From: VYFG01 sp022827325
GTDB taxonomy: Bacteria > Pseudomonadota > Gammaproteobacteria > Arenicellales > Poriferihabitantaceae
DNA length: 5,754 bases
Assembly: GCA_022827325.1 (NCBI GenBank)
Contig: JAJDTE010000112.1
Coordinates: forward strand, 1 to 5,754
Direction: 5' to 3'
The translations under genes were made by a program, and so were the position numbers. Every line of letters starts with the position of its first letter. The first letter of the stretch is position 1. Shown piece by piece: positions 1-5,754 of this stretch. The notes below the pieces were generated by a model. The model was not told where the DNA came from, did no database searches, and saw nothing but the letters and a program-made list of their open reading frames with translations.

Positions 1-22
1 AAAAAGTCATCAGCTCCTGTTA

Positions 23-40
23 CATTGCCGGACCATTGCC
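23..40 (+). repeat. Short direct repeat CATTGCC x2 upstream of the methyltransferase gene
   Basis: Two identical heptamers, CATTGCC at 23-29 and 34-40, start 11 bases apart, close to one helical turn. They lie 25 bases before the proposed TTG start of the MttB-like gene. Same-face spacing is what a protein binding as a tandem dimer would need, so an operator is possible. A chance repeat of seven bases is also quite possible, and the stretch could be coding if the methyltransferase starts further upstream. Confidence 0.25.
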
Positions 41-64
41 AACGATCATGACCGGGGGGCCGTC

Positions 65-1585
65 TTGCGACGTCGACAACGTGCAAACAGGGGGGATCAG
101 TCGTCCGTTCTGGAACAACTTCCGGTCACCCAGTTGCGCAACCCCTTTCCGCCCATCGAGGTACTGAGTGCGGAGTCCCTGGAGCGGATTCATGACGGCT
201 CCATGCGGATCCTGGAGGAGGTTGGGCTCGAAATCGTGAACGACCGGGCCAGGGAACTGATGGTTCACCATGGGGCCGGCATCGACCCGAAGACCGGGTA
301 CGTGAAGATGGACCGCGGACTTGTTCTCGAAAAGATCGCCCTGGTGCCCGCGGAATTCACCCTCCACGCCCGCAACCCGGTGCACAACACCGTCTTCGGC
401 GGCAACCACATCAACTTCACCCTCGTGGCGAGCCCGCCCAACTGCTCGGATCTCGATCACGGACGCCGCACCGGGAACATCGGCGATTTCCGCAAGTTCC
501 TCAAGCTTGGCCAGCAGTTCAACGTGGTGAAGATGTTCTCCGGGTACCCCGTGGAACCGGTGGACCTGCCGGCCCATACCCGGCATCTGGATGCCTACAT
601 GGACTTCGTCACCCTGACCGAAAAGCCCTGGCATTGCTACAGCCTGGGCAACGGGCGGGTGGAGGACGGACTGGAGATGACCCGGATTGCCCGCGGCATC
701 GACGCCGACCAGATGAAGAACGAGCCCAGCATCACCACCGTCGTCAACACCAACTCCCCACTCAAGGTTGACGGTCCCATGCTGGACGGCCTGATGCTGA
801 TGGCGGAGTGGGGCCAGCCCGTGGTGGTCACGCCGTTCACCCTGGCGGGAGCGATGTGCCCGGTGACCCTGGGGGGCGCCCTGGCGCAGCAGAACGCGGA
901 GGCGCTCGGCGTCATTGCCATCTCCCAGATGGTTCGGCCGGGCGCGCCCATGATGTACGGGGGATTCACCTCGAACGTGGACATGAAAACCGGCGCCCCC
1001 GCCTTCGGCACCCCGGAATATGCCCGTGCGGTGCTGGCCGGCGGACAGCTTGCCAGGCACTACGGAATTCCATACCGCACGTCCAACGTCAACGCGGCCA
1101 ACGCGCCGGATGCCCAGGCCGCCTGGGAATCGGAGATGTCCCTGTGGAGCGCCGTGATGGCCCACGGCAACATGATCAAGCACAGCGGCGGCTGGCTGGA
1201 GGGCGGCCTGTGCGCCTCGTTCGAGAAGCTGATCCTGGACATGGAAATGGTGCAGATGATGCACCGGACCCTGCAGCCCATCGAAGTCACGGAGGAGGAC
1301 CTGGCACTGGATGCCATCCGGGAAGTGGGCGCCGGGGGGCATCACTTCGGCACCAGCCATACCATGGCCCGCTACAAGGATGCCTTCTACAAGCCCATCG
1401 TTTCGGACTGGAGCAATTTCGAGACCTGGCGCGACAACGGCGCCCTGACCGCGGACCAACGGGCCAATGCGTTGTTCAAGCAGATGCTCGAGGACTACCG
1501 GCAACCGCCGCTGGACCCGTCGGTACACGAGGAACTCACCGCCTACGTCGAGCGGCGCAGGGGCGAAATCAAGCCTGCATGGTAA
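65..1585 (+). CDS. Trimethylamine methyltransferase (MttB) superfamily protein, non-pyrrolysine type
   Basis: This is a 506-residue soluble protein of the MttB superfamily. Characterised members transfer a methyl group from a quaternary or tertiary amine to the cobalt of a small corrinoid protein; the non-pyrrolysine member MtgB uses glycine betaine. The family shows in NTNSPLKVD (residues 228-236), the run PFTLAGAMCPVTLGGALAQQ (257-276), the following segment GAPMMYGGFTSNVD (293-306), and HHFGTSHTMARYKDAFY (426-442). The length is normal, and no amber codon interrupts the frame, so it is not a pyrrolysine enzyme. The chosen start is TTG, with a run of six G at 54-59 as a weak ribosome site and an Arg-rich N-terminus common in the family. 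No stop precedes it in frame back to base 2, so an upstream start cannot be excluded. The next gene begins 19 bases after its TAA. The family is secure; the substrate is unknown and need not be trimethylamine. Confidence 0.9.
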   Translation: MRRRQRANRGDQSSVLEQLPVTQLRNPFPPIEVLSAESLERIHDGSMRILEEVGLEIVNDRARELMVHHGAGIDPKTGYVKMDRGLVLEKIALVPAEFTLHARNPVHNTVFGGNHINFTLVASPPNCSDLDHGRRTGNIGDFRKFLKLGQQFNVVKMFSGYPVEPVDLPAHTRHLDAYMDFVTLTEKPWHCYSLGNGRVEDGLEMTRIARGIDADQMKNEPSITTVVNTNSPLKVDGPMLDGLMLMAEWGQPVVVTPFTLAGAMCPVTLGGALAQQNAEALGVIAISQMVRPGAPMMYGGFTSNVDMKTGAPAFGTPEYARAVLAGGQLARHYGIPYRTSNVNAANAPDAQAAWESEMSLWSAVMAHGNMIKHSGGWLEGGLCASFEKLILDMEMVQMMHRTLQPIEVTEEDLALDAIREVGAGGHHFGTSHTMARYKDAFYKPIVSDWSNFETWRDNGALTADQRANALFKQMLEDYRQPPLDPSVHEELTAYVERRRGEIKPAW

Positions 1586-1592
1586 CGGGGCC

Positions 1593-1597
1593 GGGGA
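1593..1597 (+). promoter_or_regulatory. Ribosome binding site deciding the GTG start of the regulator
   Basis: GGGGA lies seven bases before the GTG at 1605-1607. The regulator's frame is open further upstream, to an ATG at 1467, but that extension runs inside the methyltransferase gene in another frame and reads as Arg/Ser/Thr-rich shadow sequence. This site, together with the position of the helix-turn-helix just downstream, favours GTG 1605. Confidence 0.55.
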
Positions 1598-1604
1598 CGC
1601 GATC

Positions 1605-2453
1605 GTGAAGTACGCCCAGCGAGTGGAAGTCTTCCGGGAACGGATCGGGGAGGTCATCGCCGGAAGCGGCCTCAACCACTCCCGCTTCGCGGCCTCCATC
1701 GGCGTCGACCGTTCAACCCTTTCCCAACTGCTTTCGCCGAACAACCTCCGCCTGCCAAGGGCGGACACCATCGCCGCCATCGCCGAGGTCTACCAGGTCA
1801 GCGTCGACTGGCTCCTCGGGCTGACCAACCGGGGGGTGGTGGACGCCGACCTGCTGCGCGGCCCCCTGGAATTCGAGGATTTTTCCGAATCCTCGGCGAA
1901 CCAGAAGCTGCTGGAATGGCACCGGGAGGCCAGCGGCTACAAGATCCGCTACATACCGGCCATCCTGCCGGACCTGCTGAAGAACGAGGAGGTGGCCGGC
2001 TACGAATTTCGCCGCTACGGGATCGGGCGCACCGACCAGAGCATCCGCGATTCCCATATCCTGCTGGTCCAGCAGCGCCGCGCGGAGGCGGAGATGGAGT
2101 CCTGCCAGTCCGTGCAGGATGTCGAGGGGTTCGCGTTCGGGCAGGGCATCTGGCGGGGGCTGTCCCGGGAAAGCCGGGTCCGTCAGCTCGAGCACATGAT
2201 CGGCCTGGTGGATGAACTCTATCCGAGATTCCGCTGGTTCCTGTTTGACGGATGCGAGGTCTACACTGCCGCGTTCACCATCTTCGGGCCACTGCGCGTG
2301 GTGGTGTTCATCGGGCAGTCCTACCTGGTGCTGAACAGTACCGAGCACATCCGCATGTTCACCCGCCGCTTCGACGAACTCATCCGGTTCGCCATCGTGC
2401 AGCCGAACGAGATCACCGATTACCTGGACGACCTGATCAGGAGAATCCACTGA
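1605..2453 (+). CDS. XRE (Cro/C1-type) helix-turn-helix transcriptional regulator with C-terminal effector-like domain
   Basis: This is a 282-residue cytoplasmic DNA-binding protein, counted from a GTG start. Residues about 8-76 form a Cro/C1 helix-turn-helix domain: FRERIGEVIAGSGLNHSRFA, then the recognition-helix region VDRSTLSQLL (34-43), then PRADTIAAIAEVYQVSVDWLLG (51-72), a closing segment typical of XRE proteins. Residues about 100-282 make a larger domain with IPAILPDLLKNEEVAGYEF (117-135), EGFAFGQGIWRGLS (174-187), and a C-terminal part running from VVFIGQSYLVLN (233-244) to FDELIRFAIVQPNEITDYL. Its layout recalls the DUF5753 domain of actinobacterial XRE regulators, though this is by eye only. 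The gene sits between two catabolic genes, 19 bases after one and 1 base before the other, so it is probably co-transcribed with its targets and may control its own operon. The ligand and the sign of control are unknown. Confidence 0.85.
   Translation: MKYAQRVEVFRERIGEVIAGSGLNHSRFAASIGVDRSTLSQLLSPNNLRLPRADTIAAIAEVYQVSVDWLLGLTNRGVVDADLLRGPLEFEDFSESSANQKLLEWHREASGYKIRYIPAILPDLLKNEEVAGYEFRRYGIGRTDQSIRDSHILLVQQRRAEAEMESCQSVQDVEGFAFGQGIWRGLSRESRVRQLEHMIGLVDELYPRFRWFLFDGCEVYTAAFTIFGPLRVVVFIGQSYLVLNSTEHIRMFTRRFDELIRFAIVQPNEITDYLDDLIRRIH
2439..2444 (+). promoter_or_regulatory. Ribosome binding site of the flavoprotein gene, inside the regulator's 3' end
   Basis: AGGAGA lies ten bases before the ATG at 2455 and within the last codons of the regulator gene. 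The regulator's TGA (2451-2453) and this ATG are separated by a single base, so translation of the two genes is probably coupled. Confidence 0.7.
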
Positions 2454-2454
2454 A

Positions 2455-4872
2455 ATGAAAAGCCATACCCGGGTCGCCGTGATCGGCGGCGGCGTGGTCG
2501 GATGCAGCGTTCTGTATCATCTGACAAAGTTCGGCTGGACCGATGTCACCCTCATCGAACGCTCCGAACTGACTTCGGGGTCCACCTGGCACGCGGCCGG
2601 GGGGTTCCACACCCTCAATGCGGACACCAACATGGCCGCGCTGCAGGGCTACACGATCCAGCTGTACCGTGAACTGGAGCAGCAGTCCGGCCAGAGCTGC
2701 GGGCTCCACCATGTGGGTGGGATCACCCTGGCGGGCTCGCCGGACCGGATGGACTTTCTCAGGGCCGAACGGGCCAAGCACCGGTACATGGGTCTCGACA
2801 CCCATCTCGTCAGCCCGGCGGAAATCCGGGAACTGTCTCCGATCACCAACACCGACGGCGTCATCGGCGGGCTGTACGATCCGCTGGACGGGCACCTCGA
2901 CCCCTCCGGCACGACCCATGCCTATGCGAGGGCCGCCAGGAACAACGGCGCCGAGATCATCCTCAGGAACCGCGTGACGGCACTGAACCCGAGACCCGAC
3001 GGGGGCTGGGAGCTCGTGACCGATCAGGGCAGCATGATTGCCGAACACGTGGTCAACGCCGCAGGTCTGTGGGCCCGGGAAGTGGGCGCCATGGCCGGGG
3101 TATACCTGCCGCTCCACCCCATGGAGCACCAGTACCTGGCTACCGACACCATCGAGGAGGTGGTGAATCATGGCAGCGAACTGCCCCACGTGATGGACCC
3201 GGAAGGGGAAAGCTACCTGCGCCAGGAACGGGACGGGCTGGTCATCGGATTCTACGAGCAGGACTGCGATCCCTGGGCCGTGGACGGCACCAGCTGGGAT
3301 TTTGGCCATGAACTGCTGCCGGACAACCTCGAACGGATCGGGGACGCGCTGGCTTTGGCGTACCGGCGCTACCCGGTGCTGGAGAAGGCCGGCATCAAGA
3401 CCGTGATCAACGGGCCCTTCACCTTCGCCCCCGACGGGAATCCGCTGGTGGGCCCGGTGCATGGACTGCGGAATTTCTGGTCCGCCTGCGGGGTCATGGC
3501 GGGATTCAGCCAGGGCGGCGGCGTCGGTCTTGTGCTCGCGGAATGGATGGTCGAGGGCGAGCCCTCCCGAGACGTGTTCGCCATGGACGTGGCCCGTTTC
3601 GGGGATTTTCCCACGGCGGGCTATACCCGCATCAAGGTGCGGGAAAACTACCAGCGGCGGTTTTCCGTTTCCTATCCCAACGAGGAGCTCCCGGCAGCGC
3701 GGCCCTTTCACACCACGCCGGTATATGGAATCTGGCAGCAGCAGAACGCGGTCTTCGGGGCCGGTTACGGCATGGAGCACGTGAACTATTTCGCCCCGGA
3801 AGGGGAGGAGCCTTGGGAGATCCCCAGTTTCCGGCGCTCCAACGCGTTCGACGCAGTGGCCGGGGAGTGCCATGCGGTGAGAACCGCCGTCGGGATCAAC
3901 GAGGTGCACAACTTCAGCAAGTTCGAGGTTTCCGGGCCGGAGGCCGCAGACTGGCTGGACCGGATCATGGCGGGCCGGTTGCCCCGGACCGGGCGTATCA
4001 GCCTGGCGCCGATGCTGAGCCCCAAGGGCCGGCTGATCGGGGACTTCACGCTGTCCCGGCTTGCTGCGGACCTTTTCCAGCTCACGGCATCCTACGGCTC
4101 GCAGAACTATCAGCAGCGCTGGTTTGAACAGAACCTGCCGGCGTCCGGCGTCCTGCTCAAAAACATCTCCCGGCGGCGTGTCGGCTTCCAGATCGCCGGT
4201 CCCAATGCACGGGAACTGCTGGCCAGGGCGGCGTATGGCGACGTATCCAACGACGCGTTTCCCTTCCTGTCGGTGCGGCGCCTGCGGATCGGCGCCTGTG
4301 ACGCCATCGTCCAGCGGGTTTCCTATACCGGCGATCTCGGTTACGAAATCTACGTGGACGCGGACCAGCAGGTGGCACTGTACGGCGAACTCGCTGCGGC
4401 CGGGGAGGGCCTCGGCCTCAGGCCCTTCGGCATGCGGGCGATGATGAGTCTTCGGCTGGAAAAATCCTTCGGTTCGTGGCTCCGGGAGTACAAGCCGGAC
4501 TACACGCCCATGGAGACCGGGCTTGACCGGTTCGTGGCCTATGACAAGCCCGCCGACTTCATCGGCAAGGCGGCCGCCCTGGCGGAGCGGGAGAATGGCG
4601 TCGGCAGGAAACTCTGCACATTTGAGGTGGATGCGCTGGATGCGGACGTGGTGGCGGACGAGCCGATCTGGGCGGCGGGCGAGGTTGTCGGTTTCGTGAC
4701 GTCCGGGGGGTATGCGCACCATGCCCGAAAGAGCGTGGCCATCGGCTTCGTCCCGGTGGAAATGATCGGACCGGATCTCGCCGTCGAGATCGAAATACTC
4801 GGCGAGAGGCGTCCTGCGCGGCTGTTCTCCGGGGCGCTGTTTGATCCCGATGGTGAACGGATGCGCGGCTGA
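2455..4872 (+). CDS. Dimethylglycine/sarcosine dehydrogenase-like FAD oxidoreductase fused to a GcvT-like folate domain
   Basis: This 805-residue protein has the full architecture of the dimethylglycine/sarcosine dehydrogenase family, which oxidises N-methyl groups and captures the one-carbon unit on tetrahydrofolate. Residues about 5-370 are a DAO-type FAD domain. It has the dinucleotide motif GGGVVG (11-16), acidic E35 ending strand two, and SGSTWHAAGG (41-50), whose H46 aligns with the histidine that binds FAD covalently in dimethylglycine dehydrogenase. HPMEHQY (221-227) and Y267 are candidates for the conserved active-site His and Tyr. A central FAO_M-type linker follows (about 373-430; RENYQRRFSVSYPNEELPA at 396-414). 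The GcvT domain runs from about 430 to 705, with SPKGRLIGDFTL (522-533, probable folate-site D530) and YTGDLGYEIYV (624-634). A GCV_T C-terminal domain ends in the usual ARLFSGALFDPDGERMR pattern. Length is typical, and no signal peptide is seen. Related 4-methylaminobutanoate oxidases share this fold, so the substrate stays open, as does the electron acceptor (ETF or oxygen). Confidence 0.92.
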   Translation: MKSHTRVAVIGGGVVGCSVLYHLTKFGWTDVTLIERSELTSGSTWHAAGGFHTLNADTNMAALQGYTIQLYRELEQQSGQSCGLHHVGGITLAGSPDRMDFLRAERAKHRYMGLDTHLVSPAEIRELSPITNTDGVIGGLYDPLDGHLDPSGTTHAYARAARNNGAEIILRNRVTALNPRPDGGWELVTDQGSMIAEHVVNAAGLWAREVGAMAGVYLPLHPMEHQYLATDTIEEVVNHGSELPHVMDPEGESYLRQERDGLVIGFYEQDCDPWAVDGTSWDFGHELLPDNLERIGDALALAYRRYPVLEKAGIKTVINGPFTFAPDGNPLVGPVHGLRNFWSACGVMAGFSQGGGVGLVLAEWMVEGEPSRDVFAMDVARFGDFPTAGYTRIKVRENYQRRFSVSYPNEELPAARPFHTTPVYGIWQQQNAVFGAGYGMEHVNYFAPEGEEPWEIPSFRRSNAFDAVAGECHAVRTAVGINEVHNFSKFEVSGPEAADWLDRIMAGRLPRTGRISLAPMLSPKGRLIGDFTLSRLAADLFQLTASYGSQNYQQRWFEQNLPASGVLLKNISRRRVGFQIAGPNARELLARAAYGDVSNDAFPFLSVRRLRIGACDAIVQRVSYTGDLGYEIYVDADQQVALYGELAAAGEGLGLRPFGMRAMMSLRLEKSFGSWLREYKPDYTPMETGLDRFVAYDKPADFIGKAAALAERENGVGRKLCTFEVDALDADVVADEPIWAAGEVVGFVTSGGYAHHARKSVAIGFVPVEMIGPDLAVEIEILGERRPARLFSGALFDPDGERMRG

Positions 4873-4906
4873 CTCCGTGTCCCGTCCGCACCTTGGGCGG
4901 CTACCA

Positions 4907-4934
4907 CCCGGATCTGGACCGGGAACCGCCCGGG
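4907..4934. repeat. Intergenic G+C-rich inverted-repeat cluster
   Basis: CCCGG (4907-4911) and CCGGG (4919-4923) can pair across a seven-base loop, and CCCGGG at 4929-4934 offers an alternative partner for the middle arm. The stems are only five base pairs and no run of T follows, so this does not look like an intrinsic terminator. It could be a weak mRNA structure after the flavoprotein gene, an operator, or chance in G+C-rich DNA. Confidence 0.25.
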
Positions 4935-4965
4935 AGGAAACGGTACTGACACAGATTCCGGGGGG

Positions 4966-4996
4966 TTGACTTCAAGTGCGCTGGAACCCTTGTAAT
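4966..4996 (+). promoter_or_regulatory. Candidate sigma-70-type promoter for the transporter gene
   Basis: TTGACT at 4966-4971 and TGTAAT at 4991-4996 each match the -35 and -10 consensus in five of six positions. The spacer is 19 bases, longer than the ideal 17. Transcription would start near base 5003, next to the ATG at 5005, giving an almost leaderless message. The gap of 132 bases after the flavoprotein gene makes a separate promoter reasonable, but read-through from upstream is equally possible. Confidence 0.45.
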
Positions 4997-5004
4997 CCGC
5001 AGGT

Positions 5005-5754
5005 ATGAGCAACGAAACCGGCCATCACCCCGCAACCGGCTCCGGTTGGAAGGAAATCCTGCGCGCGGATTACCGCCGTTCCCTGGCCCTGGTCTGCCTG
5101 TCGATATGGCTGCACGCCTCCATGGTGACTGCCATTTCGACGATGGTGCCGAAAATCATCGAGGAGATCGGCGGCATCTCGCTAGTTCCCTGGAGTTTCG
5201 CGCTGTACGACATCGGGTCCATTGTGGCCGGGGCGGGCAGCGGGCTACTGGTTTATCGCTATCGGCTGCGCGCCCCCATGGCCATTGCGGCCCTGCTGTT
5301 TGCAGTGGGCAGCACGGTCTGTGCGCTGGCGGACGCCATGCCGGTCCTGGTTGCCGGGCGGCTGCTGCAGGGCTTCGGCGGCGGCGGGCTGATCGCCATT
5401 TCCTTTGTCGGCATCGGATCCCTGTTCCCGGCGCACCTGATGACAAGGGCGATGGCTGCGGTGTCCGCGGTCTGGGGCACCTCGGCCTTTCTTGGTCCGC
5501 TCATCGGGGCCCTGTTCGTAGAGCGGCTTTCCTGGCAACTCGCTTTCTGGGTATACGCGGTTGCGGCGATGCTGCTTTCGGTCTGGATACGAACGGGAGT
5601 TTCGGCAGAGGGGGCCCGCAACATCCCCGAATCCGGGCACCGGTTCCCGGTCAGGAGAATCGCGTTATTGTCCGTCGGCGTGCTGCTGATCGCCGCCGGG
5701 GGAATCGATGTCTCTGCCGTGGGAACGCCCCTCCTGGTGGTGGCCGGCATCATG
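5005..5754 (+). CDS. Major facilitator superfamily transporter, N-terminal half (cut by window edge)
   Basis: The 250 codons visible read into the right edge without a stop, about half of a usual 12- or 14-helix transporter. After a polar N-terminus of about 25 residues, hydrophobic segments lie at about 26-48, 62-84, 90-109, 113-136, 148-171, 177-195 and from about 218. Family marks are GRLLQGFGGGG (118-128), the helix-four R..QG.G pattern, and GTSAFLGPLIGAL (158-170), the helix-five motif C of drug:proton antiporter-type members, followed by SWQLAFWV. These resemble the DHA2/EmrB-type branch. The loop between helices two and three reads VYRYRLRAP and lacks the acidic and glycine residues of the usual motif A. 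The start is ATG 5005, because an in-frame TAA lies at 4993-4995. The only Shine-Dalgarno-like bases, AGG, end one base before it. Beside amine-catabolism genes it may carry a methylated amine or export a product, but the substrate cannot be read from the sequence. Confidence 0.85.
   Translation, partial: MSNETGHHPATGSGWKEILRADYRRSLALVCLSIWLHASMVTAISTMVPKIIEEIGGISLVPWSFALYDIGSIVAGAGSGLLVYRYRLRAPMAIAALLFAVGSTVCALADAMPVLVAGRLLQGFGGGGLIAISFVGIGSLFPAHLMTRAMAAVSAVWGTSAFLGPLIGALFVERLSWQLAFWVYAVAAMLLSVWIRTGVSAEGARNIPESGHRFPVRRIALLSVGVLLIAAGGIDVSAVGTPLLVVAGIM

Noticed and set aside
25..53. Sigma-70 promoter for the methyltransferase starting from TTGCCG at 25-30
   Set aside because: No acceptable -10 hexamer lies at 16-18 bases downstream; any promoter is probably to the left of the window.
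65..1585. Pyrrolysine-containing trimethylamine methyltransferase
   Set aside because: No in-frame TAG occurs anywhere in the 506-codon gene, so the pyrrolysine-type enzyme is excluded.
1467..1604. N-terminal extension of the regulator to an ATG at 1467
   Set aside because: The added 46 residues are Arg/Ser/Thr-rich, overlap the methyltransferase in another frame and precede a helix-turn-helix that fits a start at GTG 1605.
808..1608. A 266-codon plus-strand frame inside the methyltransferase gene
   Set aside because: This out-of-frame reading is Gly/Arg/Pro-rich low-complexity protein, while the overlapping frame is a clear MttB protein.
20..1780. A 586-codon open frame on the minus strand opposite the methyltransferase and the start of the regulator
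   Set aside because: It is the antisense shadow of a strongly G+C-biased gene, crosses the junction of two real genes, has a His/Gly/Val-rich composition and matches no family I recognise.
2437..4722. A 761-codon open frame on the minus strand opposite the flavoprotein
   Set aside because: Its long length is explained by few stop codons in G+C-rich antisense sequence. The plus-strand frame carries unmistakable family motifs throughout, and the antisense frame shows none.
4907..4934. Intrinsic terminator after the flavoprotein gene
   Set aside because: The G+C-rich arms are short and are not followed by a run of T, so termination is not supported; listed only as an inverted repeat.
5156..5753. 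Minus-strand open frames at the right end
   Set aside because: They lie opposite a plus-strand transporter frame with clear membrane segments and MFS motifs and have Pro/Arg/Thr-rich shadow composition.

Overview
The window is G+C-rich bacterial DNA, with third codon positions mostly G or C, and it is densely packed with genes. The long open frames on the opposite strand are a by-product of that codon bias. The gene families and high G+C fit a member of the Pseudomonadota, probably an alpha- or gammaproteobacterium able to use methylated amines, but nothing here fixes the genus. No rRNA, tRNA, CRISPR array, insertion sequence or integrase was seen.

All four genes lie on the + strand. (1) 65-1585 encodes a trimethylamine methyltransferase (MttB) superfamily protein of the type without pyrrolysine. 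It probably starts at TTG, and its frame stays open to the left edge. (2) 1605-2453 encodes a Cro/C1-type helix-turn-helix regulator with a large C-terminal domain, starting at GTG 19 bases after the methyltransferase. (3) 2455-4872 encodes an 805-residue dimethylglycine/sarcosine dehydrogenase-like flavoprotein. It joins an N-terminal FAD amine-oxidising domain to a C-terminal GcvT-like folate domain and starts one base after the regulator's stop. (4) After a 132-base gap holding a promoter-like sequence, 5005 to the right edge encodes the first half of a major facilitator superfamily transporter.

A working model, which is inference: the transporter moves a small methylated amine or betaine or a product of it. 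The MttB-like enzyme takes off one methyl group onto a corrinoid protein encoded elsewhere. The flavoprotein oxidatively demethylates the resulting N-methyl amine and passes the one-carbon unit to tetrahydrofolate. The regulator inside the cluster probably senses a pathway compound. The substrate cannot be read from the sequence. Glycine betaine to dimethylglycine is the closest known precedent, but neither the corrinoid partner nor its reactivase is in the window.
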